Source of the DNA: a virus
DNA: 64,000 nucleotides
Virus record (IMG/VR): IMGVR_UViG_3300032092_000021
Span: 1-64,000 of that record
Strand: one strand, 5' to 3'
Shown piece by piece: positions 31,571 to 41,739 of this stretch; within the stretch, counting starts at the first letter, position 1, and every line of letters starts with the position of its first letter. The notes below the pieces were generated by a model. That model was given only the letters and a program-made list of their open reading frames with translations. It was not told where the DNA came from and searched no databases. The position numbers were made by a program, and so were the translations under genes.

Positions 31571-33205
31571 ATGGCAGTTCCTATTAAATCAAACAACACG
31601 CAGCAGGGATGTAATCCCATTTCATCTAACTGCGTTGTATGGCAAGGACCAGATATTCCATGCATTAACTTATGCACTGGGGATTCTGTTAGCGACGTTG
31701 TTGCTAAGATGGCAACAGAGTTATGCGAGATAGCGGATCAACTAGATATTAGTCTTTTAGATCTATCTTGTTTTAACCCGCTATGTCCAACTCCACAGAA
31801 CTTTAGGGATGTAATGCAAATCATTATTGATAAGATTTGCGCATTAGAAAACGGAACTACTACTGATGGTGTTAATACTTCAGGTTGTCCGTCTGATTGT
31901 GAGATAGCGGTAGCACCGTGTCTTCAGTACACTGACTTTCTTGGAAACACTGTTGTAAGTTTACCTATTAAGGATTATGTAATTCTGATTGGCAATAGAA
32001 TTTGTACAATACTTACTAGTATTGCTAATCTTCAGACACAGATTGATAGCCTTGATACAAGAGTTACAAATCTTGAAAATGGTTCTGGTGGTGGTAGTGG
32101 GTCTTCGTTTAATGTAACAAGTCAATGTGTTACTAATGGGTCCGTTACTCTAGCAGAGTATATACCACTTTTAGATGCAGCATTTTGTGAGTTACAAGGA
32201 AACTTTGGATCTCAGCAAGATTATCTTAATGCTTCTTCAGTAGCTGCTTGTGTTACTACAAACAGTGTTCAGATGACAAATCCTCCACAACTTGTTGGAG
32301 CTTTACAGGGATGGTTACCATCTCCACAAAGTGCTATGCAGCAAATTCAAAATTTGTGGGTTGCCATCTGTGATATTAGAACAGGACTTACTAATCTTCA
32401 AGATCAATTGACTGAGTGTTGTGCACCAGAAGCAGCTTGTCCCACAACTCTACCTAGACCTACTGTATATGTAAATAAAACCACTCCTGATGATTTCTTG
32501 TATTTCAGAGTTTCTGGAAATACAAATCCAGCAAATACTGGAATTGTTCTTGCTGATGGTAGCCAGTGGGCACTCGTAAGATTTGAAGGTACAGTTACAC
32601 CATCATTTAATGGAAGTAGTCAAAGCATAACGCAGAATATACCAAATCCATCACTTTCTAGCAATATTGTTGATTACACTGGTAGCGAGAATCTTGCTAA
32701 TAGATTCTTGAATGTTCCTGGAGCATCTATTTCTTTAGTTGTTTCAGTTGTTGGAACATTCTTCTATAGAAATCTTACTACAAATCAAGAATGTAGTGTG
32801 TCAGCAGCAAATAATGCAAACATACCTAACCAAAGTATTGCTACTTGTCCACTCTTACCTGGTCAAGCCAATCAACAATTTAATGTTACACCTGTAACTA
32901 TTACTTGTAATAATCCACAAGGTTCATCAATTACAGTATCATTAGGTGTGTTCCCGCCTGTAACAGCTCCAGGTGTAACAAATGCTAACACGCTTGTAAA
33001 TATTACTTATAATAGTACAGCTACAGGTACACAAGTTACAATACCTTACTCATTTAGCAACGGTGGCAGCATTGCTCTTAATAATATTGCATGTAACTCA
33101 AGTGTGACATTTAATGCGATTAGTACTACACAAAATGGTCAAACGGTTCAGTGTGCTAACTCTAGTTCAATACCTATTCCTCCGGACACAACACCATTGG
33201 GATAG
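31571..33205 (+). CDS. Fibre-type structural protein with Cys-rich N-terminus (544 aa)
   Basis: 544 residues. The N-terminal 110 residues contain NCVVWQGPDIPCINLCTGDS followed by VSDVVAKMATELCEI, a probable attachment domain. A short coiled coil (LQTQIDSLDTRVTNLENG) and a Gly/Ser linker follow near residue 160-180, then another helical unit and C-terminal beta domains rich in Thr, Asn and Pro. This layout, anchor, trimeric coiled coil and beta tip, fits a virion fibre. The GDS.SDVV..L word is echoed in the next gene (GDTIESVLQRL), so both may dock to the same site. Confidence 0.7.
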   Translation: MAVPIKSNNTQQGCNPISSNCVVWQGPDIPCINLCTGDSVSDVVAKMATELCEIADQLDISLLDLSCFNPLCPTPQNFRDVMQIIIDKICALENGTTTDGVNTSGCPSDCEIAVAPCLQYTDFLGNTVVSLPIKDYVILIGNRICTILTSIANLQTQIDSLDTRVTNLENGSGGGSGSSFNVTSQCVTNGSVTLAEYIPLLDAAFCELQGNFGSQQDYLNASSVAACVTTNSVQMTNPPQLVGALQGWLPSPQSAMQQIQNLWVAICDIRTGLTNLQDQLTECCAPEAACPTTLPRPTVYVNKTTPDDFLYFRVSGNTNPANTGIVLADGSQWALVRFEGTVTPSFNGSSQSITQNIPNPSLSSNIVDYTGSENLANRFLNVPGASISLVVSVVGTFFYRNLTTNQECSVSAANNANIPNQSIATCPLLPGQANQQFNVTPVTITCNNPQGSSITVSLGVFPPVTAPGVTNANTLVNITYNSTATGTQVTIPYSFSNGGSIALNNIACNSSVTFNAISTTQNGQTVQCANSSSIPIPPDTTPLG

Positions 33206-33258
33206 ATCCGTCACCATAAGCATTTAAACTTATAAAATAGTAATTAAAAAGATATACA

Positions 33259-33816
33259 ATGGCTTGCTCAAATAATACAAGTACTAGCACAAATGGTGGA
33301 TGCGGATGTGGATGTACTCCTGCTACTCAGGTAGCGCCTGCGTGTGCACCAAAATGCGCGTCATCGGTTGCAGGAAACTGCATGGAGTATGTCAATGCTG
33401 CATGTACTGTAATGAATGATAGCATACTAGAGTATAGCATTCAGAAAGGTGATACAATAGAATCGGTTCTTCAAAGACTTGTTCTTGCTATTACTAACCC
33501 GGGATGTGTTACAGCAAATGGTATATCATATTCTCCGATTCCTTTACAAAGTACAGCGACTACAAATTCTACTGTAAATATAACTTGGGGTGCATCTGAT
33601 GCTAATCCTAGTGGAGATCCTGCATATGAAGTTCAGTATAAAGTAAACGATCCTATTATAGGAACATGGACATCGCTTCCATTACAAAGTACTACTACAG
33701 CTACAATTACAGGATTACTTGCAATGACTTCTTATGAAATACGAGTAAGACCTGTATATCCAAATACACTTAATGGAAGTTGTTTTTCAGTAACTATAAT
33801 TGTAACTACCGCGTAA
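33259..33816 (+). CDS. Short fibre protein with fibronectin type III-like domain
   Basis: 185 residues. The N-terminus is Cys/Gly-rich (GGCGCGC), then CMEYVNAACTVMNDSILEYS and GDTIESVLQRLVLAI, similar to the docking region of the preceding gene. Residues about 95-185 look like a fibronectin type III domain (TVNITWGASDANPSG, YEVQYKV, TATITGLLAMTSYEIRVRPV). FnIII domains are common on virion surfaces and may aid weak carbohydrate or cell binding. Next to the giant Ig-repeat protein, it is probably part of the same appendage. Confidence 0.72.
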   Translation: MACSNNTSTSTNGGCGCGCTPATQVAPACAPKCASSVAGNCMEYVNAACTVMNDSILEYSIQKGDTIESVLQRLVLAITNPGCVTANGISYSPIPLQSTATTNSTVNITWGASDANPSGDPAYEVQYKVNDPIIGTWTSLPLQSTTTATITGLLAMTSYEIRVRPVYPNTLNGSCFSVTIIVTTA

Positions 33817-33817
33817 T

Positions 33818-36800
33818 ATGGCGTTCACCGCACAACAAATTGCCGCATTAAATCCCACCAAGTATGCCGCTGGTGATTATGGTAGCGTAACTTTAAATGG
33901 TGTTGACTATCCTACTCTTGATATAGGAAATTTAACAGTAACATGCGGAAACTTTACTGTAACAACCCTTGCTGGTATTCTTCCTGGAATTACACATTGC
34001 ATTAATGGGACACAGTGGGCAAGTGCAGCTGCTTCTAATACTCCTGCGTGTGCTTTTGTTGATCCTGTTGCAGGCGGTAATGGAAGTATTGTTAGTGATA
34101 TGTCTTTATCCCAGTCAGGGACATATAGTACTAAAGTTGTTAGAGGTTTACTTTTTAATTACCATGCTATTGCGGTAATTAATGCTTATCTAGCTACTCA
34201 AGCTGGTAACTGGAGAGTACTTACAGAGTGTGACGCTAAGCATATGAAAAACGCTTGGTCATATCCTGCTGGAGGTGGTTATGGTGGTTGTTCGGGTACT
34301 ACTCGTTTTAATGCTATTGGTGTATCATCAGGTAATGTAGCAGGCAATACACCTGATAGATGTGCAAATACAGGTACAGTTACTGACTCAACTGGTTTAG
34401 GTGCAGCTTTATTTACTAAGCTTGCTATGCCTAATGTAAATGCACCTAACGCTGCTATTACTAATAATAGCGGCTATAGTTTAGTGACAACTGGATTTAT
34501 TAATGCAGGCGGTACTACATCTGGTGCGGATAATGGAAATTATTGGACTAGTACACTTGCAGATAAACAATTCAGTCCGTCACTTAATGCTGCTAATAAT
34601 GCTTGGAGAGGTTTTGCTGGATATGGTGCTGGCACCACCAGAGAAACTTACATGGACCACATTCCAAGTGATACTAATGCAGGAGGTATAGATAGGGGAT
34701 ATGCTATAAGACTTTGTAGAACAAAGGTAACCCCTTATGCTTTTTCGGCTAGTCAAAATGTTCCTGCTGATACTGGAACTTTAGTACAAGGTCAGGCTAT
34801 AGTAGTAAATGTAGCTCTTGATACTAGTACTGTTACTAGTACTATCGCCTACACAAACAGTATGGGTACTTGGAGAATTAACAAGTGCCAAGATGTTGTA
34901 AATGGAGTTACTGCTAGAGCAGGTACTGATATTGATCCTCCTGGTTGGGATAAGTTATTAAGTCCTGATCCGGGTAGTGGTGGTCCTCCATTATCTGGTA
35001 ATATTTTAGTTAGATTCTCAGGTACTCCGGCAGCTGCAGGAACATTTACTTGGAATCTTCCTATAGGTTGTCAAACAATTTCAATAACTAGAACTGTAGA
35101 GGCTCCTGAACCTGATATATCAACATTAAACTGTGCAGGTGCAAATGGTACTCTTACTCAAGATATTATAGAGGGTATTGCTGTTTCTCCAGGTACTACA
35201 TTTACTGTAACTTATACTGGTGGTAACGGTATAGCATATCCCTTACAAACTTTTAACTCTACAGGAGTTACAGGTTTAGTTGCAACTCTTGCTGCTGGAA
35301 CTTTAAGTAATGGAAACGGATCTCTTACGTTTACTGTTACTGGAACTGCTTCAGCAGCTGGTACTGCTGTATTTCCTATAACATTTGCAGGAGCATCATG
35401 TAATGCAAATATTACAGTTGACCCAGATAATGGTACTATCACAGGATTGACAGGTTGTACTAATGCAACTTTAATTAACGGACCTCTTGTTGCAAATACT
35501 GCAGTTGCTCCGGGAACAAGTTTTACAATAAACTATCAGGGTAATAACGGTCTTACTTTTAACCCACAGACAGTTACGTCAACAGGTGTTACTGGATTGA
35601 CTGCAACTTTTGCTGGCGGTACTTTTCCTAGCGGTAATGGTACGTTTAGTTTTACTATTACAGGTACTCCTGTTGGTAGTGGTACTGCATCATTTGCGGT
35701 AAGTTTTCCTAGTCCAACTGGTGGAACAGTTACTTGTACTGTTACTTTAAATGTTGATCCAGACGGACCTGCTATTACAAGTTTAATATGCTCACCAACA
35801 AATCTAGTAGGTGGTCCTATTTTAGAAGGAATTGCAATATCAGGTGCATCATTTACAATATCATATAACGGTGGAAATGGTTTATCTTATTCTAGTCAAA
35901 CCATTACATCCACAGGTGTTACAGGAATAACAGCAACTCTTAGTGCAGGTACTTTAGCAAACGGTTCCGGGCAGCTTACATACAATCTTTCAGGAACACC
36001 TGCCGATAATGGTACTGCTGCGTTTCTTATAAGTTTTCCTACACCAACAGGAGGAACTACAACTTGTACAGTAATTGTACCTGTTACTCCGGTTGTTTTA
36101 CTAAGCTACATAGGTTGTGATAATGCAACTTATTCTCCGTCATCTCCACCATATACTATAGATACGCCAATATCAACCAACGTATCTATACCATATACCT
36201 CAACACAAGGTGGTATTCTTGCAGCAGTTTCATATACCTCATCAGGTGTAACGGGATTAACTCTTACGTTAAATTCTACTACGGTACAAGATAACGCTAA
36301 CGGAGTATTTACAGGAACTCTATCTGGAACACCAACTCAAACAGGAAATGCAGTATTTACAATATGTGTTGGTGGATATTTAGGTCAGGGGCAAACATGC
36401 TGCACACTGACAATACCTATAGAGATTCCTCCACCAACTATTGGTACACTAGAATGTCAAAATGCTAGCTTTAATGGACAGATTCAGTATCCTCAAAGTT
36501 ATAGTGTTGGGAATAATGTTACAATTATAATTCCATATACCGATGGAAACGGTGGAGCATATCCATATACTTCTGCTACATCCACTGGTGTAACTGGACT
36601 TACGATATATACCGGTCCTGGAAACTTTGCAGGATCACCATCACTTCCTCAGAATGGTACATTTACATTTACAGTAATAGGCACACCATCTGGTCCAGGA
36701 GTAGCTAACTTTACCATCAACATAGGTGGTCAGACTTGTGAGATTTCTTTAACTGTTACAAATTTACCGGGGACAGTAAATTCTTTAAATTGTACAGGAG

Positions 36801-39800
36801 CCACAACAGATATTCCAGTACAGTCAGGTCAATCTGTTTCTGGTATAACCATGTCAATACCTTACACAGGTGGTAATGGTGGTTTTTATAACACACAAGT
36901 ACTCCAGTCTATTCCTTCAGGTGTATTTGCTACACTGCCTGCTGGTAATCTTGTTAATGGAAATGGTACACTACAGTTATCTCTTTCTGGTACAATGCCT
37001 ATTGGTTTTATACCGGTTACGTTTCTGTTTCCATTTCCTGAAGGATCTGCTCCTTGTACACTTACATTAACTCCTCCTGTTGGACCAGGAACAGCAGACT
37101 TAGATTGTAATAGTTTAATTGTTGTAGGTTCAGTTACATATCCTGATCCAATACCGGCAAACAATCCTATCATCCTCTACATAAACTATGATAATAGTAA
37201 TGGAGGATCATATAATGCTGCAACATTCCCGTCTTCACTTGCATTTAACGGGGTGGCTGGATTAACAGCAAGTCTAGCAGCTGGTCAGTTTCAATTAGGT
37301 TCTGGTACTTTACAACTAACTGTAACAGGAACTCCTCAAAGTTCTGGAATAGCATACTTTGATGTTACAATAGGTGGAACCACATGTACTCTTGAAGTAC
37401 CCGTTGGTGCACCTGCTGGTGAAATAGACACTTTAAACTGTGAACCTAGTTCAATTTCTGTAACTGGAACTTTAACCAATGGGTCACCAGCTGTAGGAGT
37501 AACATTTACGGTTCCTTATATAGGATCTAATGGTGGTACTTATTCAGGAAATACTGTTAACTCAAGTAGTATTGTAACGGGACTTACTGCTACACTTGGA
37601 CCTGGTTTATTTAACCAACCAAATGGAAGCGTTACATATACTGTATCTGGAACACCACTAGGTTCAGGTCCTGCTACATTTCCTATTACTGTTGCGAACC
37701 AGTCATGCATAATACTTCTTACAGTAGATCCTATACCAGGAACTGCTAATCTAGACTGTGCTAATTCTACGTTTAGTGCAAATCCTGTACAAGGTTTTTC
37801 TACTCTTATAACGGGAGGTATTCCTTATACCAATGGTAACGGAGGATATTATGATCCTTATACTGATACTGTAGACGGATTAACGTTAACCATTAACGAT
37901 GGGTATTTTAATAATGGTTCAGGATCTGTTCCATTTACTATATCTGGTACAGCCACTGTATCAGGACCAATTACATTTACTAATATTCAGGTAGGTGACC
38001 AAACTTGTAATTTAACTATTATTGTTTCGGATCCCCCTCCTATTATTGATGACTTACTTTGTGATCAAGCAGTAATTTCAGGGTCGTTAGTAATTAACCA
38101 ATCTGCATCAGGAGTTACCATTACTATTCCATACAATGGAAGTAACGAGCAACCTTATCCTGAGGATAGCAGCAACTCTACGGGAATTCCTGGTTTAGTT
38201 GCTACTACACCTGCTGGCACATTAACTGATCCTACAGGAGTTCTTGTATACACTGTAACAGGTACTCCACTCGCATCTGGAGTTGCTACATTTACTATTA
38301 CTATAGGTACGCAGACTTGTGTAATCAGCATACCTGTAAGTCCTCCAAATTTCTTTGGTCCATCAAATCCTTCTCCTTGTCAGGAGGTAACCTATAATGA
38401 TCCTGGTTGTGAAGTACTTGCAACCACCTGTACTATTCTTTTAAATGGTACAGAAGTGTCATACAGTACACTAAGTACTACAGATCCTTGTCAGGTATCT
38501 TTCCAGGTTCCTTGTGATACTGAGCCAAACTCAATTGCTGAGGTTACCTTTTTAGATTGTGAGGATAATATAATCACGATTGAAAACTTACCTATTGGTG
38601 ATGTTTTACCTGCATATCTTCTTCAAAACTTTGGTTGTCCAGGTGATCAAATTACAATAATTGATACCGGATGCATCTATACACCCCAGGTAAATGATAT
38701 AGAAGTATGTTCAACTTTAGGTTGTGTTCCAATTACTACAGGTATAAATATCTTTAATAATCCACCACTACCCTGTAGTTTTACAGTTACATTACCTTCT
38801 GTAATACCTGTAGCATCTTATCCTGCTACAGTACAGATAGTAGTTAATGGAGTTTCCGGAGAACTATTAAGTTTAGACTTTGAGCTTCAAAATTGCGGAA
38901 CTGCTGAAAACAGTTTTGATCCTATTCAGTGTGCTCTACCCAATGCTGAGGTAACATTTACAAATCCTGGTTGTGATATAGTAAACCCTGATCTTACTAG
39001 TATTCTTGTAGATGGGGTATCTGCTACAATTACAGATATAAATACAACATCACCGTGCTCAGTTAGTTTTGTTCTTCCTGTTGGTGCTGGACCTGGTCCT
39101 GTTGATGTTGAGTTTTTTGATATACTGGGTAATGTTCTTGGCACAGAAACTTATTCAATAGCTGCAGAAGGTGTTGGTTCCTTATATACTGTAACATTTA
39201 CTCCACAGACTGAAGGTTGTCATAGAATATACTTTAGAACTACTGAAGTAGAATACTGCTATTATCAAGCTGAAGGTCCTTTTGAGATTGGTGTACCAGT
39301 AACAGTTACAATTGATTTGCAGGATTATGCTGAGTGTTTGGTTACTACCCCTCCTACTAGTTGTGATACCTTTATAACTGTTAATGGTTATATACAACCA
39401 TGCTGTAATGCTGAAGATACTTTAGACAATAGAGTAGAACTTAACTGTGTACAGTATCTTACAACAGATTGTGGGCTATACTCTGTAGAGTGTTTATCAT
39501 CTAACTGCGGTACGTTTACTAAATCAAACTGTTTTGCCTCAGGATGCACAGGAATAAATGACTTAACTGAATATGCATTTAGAGGTAATAAGAGTATACC
39601 TAACGACAAAGTTTATGTATGCTCTGAAGGAAATGGTGTTCAAAATACACCTAACTCTACCTATACGATAACTAAACTTTCTTCTGTAAGTGCATCAATT
39701 TACGGAGATAATATATTACCAAGTTTTCCTTTTGGTCCTGCAAACTGGTCAGATGGTGGGGGTGCTGAATGGAATCCTGTTGGTGTTTGTACAGATTTTC

Positions 39801-40351
39801 TAGGTGACCATTTATTTGTTCCAGAACTTTCTAGCACTGGTATCTCAACAACACCTGGTGCTATACTTACAAATGGACTAATATATGAGTTTACTTTTAT
39901 AATGGCTTCTGTTTTTCCTACTACTATTACTTTTAGTTCAGGTATAGGAAACTCAGTACCAGTAGCTTGCCCAGGAGGTGTTTATCCACCTACAGGAACA
40001 ACTTACCAGATAACGTCGCAGAATGGTAAATTAACAATATCTATCCCTTCTATAGGAAAAGGTACATGCTTTAAACTATTATCTCTCAGAGAAGTTACAC
40101 CTAATGTTAGAACTACATGCTGCACTTGTTTTGGTGGCGAAGTTCAGATAGAGTTTCCTGAAGAAGGTCCTTACTCTATAGATGTATATTATACTCAGTG
40201 TACAGATGAAGGTCCTCAGATTGCTACTGCTACATTAACCAATACTACAAGTGTTGTGAACTGCTGTACCTATGGAAGCATATTTCCTGTAAATAAGTTT
40301 GATATTCAGTATATAACGTCAATAATTTATACAGATACTCCAGCTTGTTAA
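33818..40351 (+). CDS. Giant virion surface protein: FISUMP-like head, about ten Ig-like repeats, Cys-rich C-terminus
   Basis: 2177 residues. Residues about 40-305 resemble the Fibrobacter paralogous-domain (FISUMP) pattern, with VVRGLLFNYHAIA, NWRVLTECDAKHM, NYWTSTLADK and RGYAIRLCR, a lectin-like fold suited to binding. After a linker, about ten Ig-like repeats of about 107 residues follow (residues about 430-1510), each with an opening Cys, a YTGGNG turn, STGVTGL..TL.AGT, and GTATF ending in a second Cys. The last 650 residues are more diverse and Cys-rich. It looks like a long flexible adhesin. A strong terminator follows. One of the longest genes in the window. Confidence 0.75.
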   Translation: MAFTAQQIAALNPTKYAAGDYGSVTLNGVDYPTLDIGNLTVTCGNFTVTTLAGILPGITHCINGTQWASAAASNTPACAFVDPVAGGNGSIVSDMSLSQSGTYSTKVVRGLLFNYHAIAVINAYLATQAGNWRVLTECDAKHMKNAWSYPAGGGYGGCSGTTRFNAIGVSSGNVAGNTPDRCANTGTVTDSTGLGAALFTKLAMPNVNAPNAAITNNSGYSLVTTGFINAGGTTSGADNGNYWTSTLADKQFSPSLNAANNAWRGFAGYGAGTTRETYMDHIPSDTNAGGIDRGYAIRLCRTKVTPYAFSASQNVPADTGTLVQGQAIVVNVALDTSTVTSTIAYTNSMGTWRINKCQDVVNGVTARAGTDIDPPGWDKLLSPDPGSGGPPLSGNILVRFSGTPAAAGTFTWNLPIGCQTISITRTVEAPEPDISTLNCAGANGTLTQDIIEGIAVSPGTTFTVTYTGGNGIAYPLQTFNSTGVTGLVATLAAGTLSNGNGSLTFTVTGTASAAGTAVFPITFAGASCNANITVDPDNGTITGLTGCTNATLINGPLVANTAVAPGTSFTINYQGNNGLTFNPQTVTSTGVTGLTATFAGGTFPSGNGTFSFTITGTPVGSGTASFAVSFPSPTGGTVTCTVTLNVDPDGPAITSLICSPTNLVGGPILEGIAISGASFTISYNGGNGLSYSSQTITSTGVTGITATLSAGTLANGSGQLTYNLSGTPADNGTAAFLISFPTPTGGTTTCTVIVPVTPVVLLSYIGCDNATYSPSSPPYTIDTPISTNVSIPYTSTQGGILAAVSYTSSGVTGLTLTLNSTTVQDNANGVFTGTLSGTPTQTGNAVFTICVGGYLGQGQTCCTLTIPIEIPPPTIGTLECQNASFNGQIQYPQSYSVGNNVTIIIPYTDGNGGAYPYTSATSTGVTGLTIYTGPGNFAGSPSLPQNGTFTFTVIGTPSGPGVANFTINIGGQTCEISLTVTNLPGTVNSLNCTGATTDIPVQSGQSVSGITMSIPYTGGNGGFYNTQVLQSIPSGVFATLPAGNLVNGNGTLQLSLSGTMPIGFIPVTFLFPFPEGSAPCTLTLTPPVGPGTADLDCNSLIVVGSVTYPDPIPANNPIILYINYDNSNGGSYNAATFPSSLAFNGVAGLTASLAAGQFQLGSGTLQLTVTGTPQSSGIAYFDVTIGGTTCTLEVPVGAPAGEIDTLNCEPSSISVTGTLTNGSPAVGVTFTVPYIGSNGGTYSGNTVNSSSIVTGLTATLGPGLFNQPNGSVTYTVSGTPLGSGPATFPITVANQSCIILLTVDPIPGTANLDCANSTFSANPVQGFSTLITGGIPYTNGNGGYYDPYTDTVDGLTLTINDGYFNNGSGSVPFTISGTATVSGPITFTNIQVGDQTCNLTIIVSDPPPIIDDLLCDQAVISGSLVINQSASGVTITIPYNGSNEQPYPEDSSNSTGIPGLVATTPAGTLTDPTGVLVYTVTGTPLASGVATFTITIGTQTCVISIPVSPPNFFGPSNPSPCQEVTYNDPGCEVLATTCTILLNGTEVSYSTLSTTDPCQVSFQVPCDTEPNSIAEVTFLDCEDNIITIENLPIGDVLPAYLLQNFGCPGDQITIIDTGCIYTPQVNDIEVCSTLGCVPITTGINIFNNPPLPCSFTVTLPSVIPVASYPATVQIVVNGVSGELLSLDFELQNCGTAENSFDPIQCALPNAEVTFTNPGCDIVNPDLTSILVDGVSATITDINTTSPCSVSFVLPVGAGPGPVDVEFFDILGNVLGTETYSIAAEGVGSLYTVTFTPQTEGCHRIYFRTTEVEYCYYQAEGPFEIGVPVTVTIDLQDYAECLVTTPPTSCDTFITVNGYIQPCCNAEDTLDNRVELNCVQYLTTDCGLYSVECLSSNCGTFTKSNCFASGCTGINDLTEYAFRGNKSIPNDKVYVCSEGNGVQNTPNSTYTITKLSSVSASIYGDNILPSFPFGPANWSDGGGAEWNPVGVCTDFLGDHLFVPELSSTGISTTPGAILTNGLIYEFTFIMASVFPTTITFSSGIGNSVPVACPGGVYPPTGTTYQITSQNGKLTISIPSIGKGTCFKLLSLREVTPNVRTTCCTCFGGEVQIEFPEEGPYSIDVYYTQCTDEGPQIATATLTNTTSVVNCCTYGSIFPVNKFDIQYITSIIYTDTPAC
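35110..38345 (+). repeat. About ten tandem Ig-like domain repeats
   Basis: Coding repeats inside the giant surface protein, spaced about 300-340 bases. Openings fall near 35113, 35435, 35770, 36099, 36438, 36774, 37090, 37420, 37742 and 38041. They share protein pattern rather than near-identical DNA, so duplication is old or diversified. Copy number could vary between relatives by recombination. Confidence 0.75.
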
Positions 40352-40398
40352 TATAAATATGAGTCTAGCTTTTGTTGGTTTAAGCAAGACTGCTACAA

Positions 40399-40426
40399 AG
40401 AGCCTTGGGTAAAACCAAGGCTTTTT
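40399..40426 (+). terminator. Rho-independent terminator after the appendage block
   Basis: A perfect 8-bp stem, AGCCTTGG (40401-40408) / CCAAGGCT (40415-40422), with a GTAAAA loop and TTTTT. It lies about 50 bases beyond the stop at 40351 and only a few bases before the promoter element at 40429. Confidence 0.93.
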
Positions 40427-40428
40427 GG

Positions 40429-40436
40429 TATATTTG
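40429..40436 (+). promoter_or_regulatory. TAnnTTTG promoter element (TATATTTG)
   Basis: TATATTTG directly follows the terminator T-run and lies 35 bases before the ATG at 40472. It probably drives the neck-tail-cargo block that follows. Confidence 0.65.
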
Positions 40437-40471
40437 TTTTTATAATCGACTAAAATTTACTAAATTATATT

Positions 40472-41065
40472 ATGATGAGGAACTTTAGAAAACCGGATCT
40501 TGGAGCTCCTAGATTTAGACCAAAAGCTTTCAATGTTTTAAACAAAGAACTCTGGAAAGAATTTAAGGAGAAGCATCCGAAGTATAAGGATCTTACTTAT
40601 ATGGAATTCAAGAAGATTATAAAACTAAGTAACCAGAAGTTTTGGGAAAAAGTAATCTCTTATAGAGATGGTGTTGAGTTACCCGAGAGTCTAGGTTTTA
40701 TTTTTATAGGTACGTGTACATCTCAGAACTCTAAAAGAAAAAACATAAACTACGGCAAATCAATTAAGTACGGCTTTGAGGTAAGCAATAACAATCTTAT
40801 TTCTGACGGAAAGCTAGCTAAGATTTTTTACACAAACTACGCGGTTAAGTATAAAGTTAGAGATAGAGAAATTTGGACGTTTACCCCGTGTAGATCTTTT
40901 AAGAGACAGGTTGCTAAGACATACCCAGAAAACTGGGAAAAGTATATTGAGGTTCCGGATAATCTTAAGATATCCAGATTGTATAATGAACTGATTTCTA
41001 AAGACATAGAAAAGAAAGAAGTCTCATCAGCAATTGTAAACTATAACGAATTTGATTTAAGCTAA
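40472..41065 (+). CDS. Conserved crAss-like neck-block protein (197 aa)
   Basis: 197 residues. Basic N-terminus (MMRNFRKPDLGAPRFRPK), then ELWKEFKEKHPKYKDLTYME, RDGVELPESLGFIFIGTC and VAKTYPENWEKYIEV. I recognise this sequence shape from crAss-like phages, where a small conserved protein lies beside the tail hub and ring genes. The role is unproven; packaging, assembly or a minor tail component is possible. It ends in a TAATG junction with the next gene. An alternative start three bases on (40475) cannot be excluded. Confidence 0.7.
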   Translation: MMRNFRKPDLGAPRFRPKAFNVLNKELWKEFKEKHPKYKDLTYMEFKKIIKLSNQKFWEKVISYRDGVELPESLGFIFIGTCTSQNSKRKNINYGKSIKYGFEVSNNNLISDGKLAKIFYTNYAVKYKVRDREIWTFTPCRSFKRQVAKTYPENWEKYIEVPDNLKISRLYNELISKDIEKKEVSSAIVNYNEFDLS

Positions 41066-41739
41066 TGACTACAATAGGAGAAAGCATATCAAGAGTTAGA
41101 AACTTGGTAAAAGCAGCAAAGCAAGATGCTTTTATGACTGATAGATTTATCTACAGTCTGATTGTAAAGTATGCTAAGTTGTTGATTAAGAGACAAGACG
41201 CTCTTAATGTAAGACTTAAGTTTGCAAGTCTTTTTAGAACTCTTCCTTGTGTAGAGCTAATAGAGACGGATAGAGTAGAAGCTTGCTGCGGCAGTTTACC
41301 GGACACCTGTAAAGTAATGCGTACCAGGGAAAAGATTCCTGCACCCTTTGAGGGAGCTTATGGTGCTTTTATTAGAACTGTGTCATCCATAGACGGATCG
41401 GTTGAGGTTTATAGAACCCAACCTGCTCAATTTACATCTATGACCAAGACTACCGCTTTTAAGTACAACAAGCAGAAGTACTACTGGTACATGAACGGTT
41501 ATCTGTATTTGCCTAACATTGAATGGGAAAGCGTTTTGCTAGAAGGAATCTTTGAAGAAGACATTGCGATATTTACATGTGCTTCTAACGGAATCTGTAA
41601 GATTCGTCAAGATGAAGTGTTAGGTATACCAGATGATCTCTTTGCTGAAGTAGAGCAAAATGTAATAGCACAACTTATGGGAACAGTTCAGATTCCTAAT
41701 GATACTAACAACTCTGACAAACAAAACATTCTAAGATAA
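41065..41739 (+). CDS. Ring / tail tubular-type protein, crAss-like (224 aa)
   Basis: 224 residues. The helical start (ESISRVRNLVKAAKQDAFMT, DRFIYSLIVKYAKLLIKRQD) is followed by a Cys-containing beta region (VEACCGSLPDTCKVMRTREK) and YYWYMNGYLYLPNIEW. This matches the general plan of podovirus connector/tail tubular proteins and, from memory, a crAss-like ring protein. TAATG junctions on both sides tie it to the neck-tail operon. It probably forms a dodecameric ring under the portal. Confidence 0.7.
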   Translation: MTTIGESISRVRNLVKAAKQDAFMTDRFIYSLIVKYAKLLIKRQDALNVRLKFASLFRTLPCVELIETDRVEACCGSLPDTCKVMRTREKIPAPFEGAYGAFIRTVSSIDGSVEVYRTQPAQFTSMTKTTAFKYNKQKYYWYMNGYLYLPNIEWESVLLEGIFEEDIAIFTCASNGICKIRQDEVLGIPDDLFAEVEQNVIAQLMGTVQIPNDTNNSDKQNILR

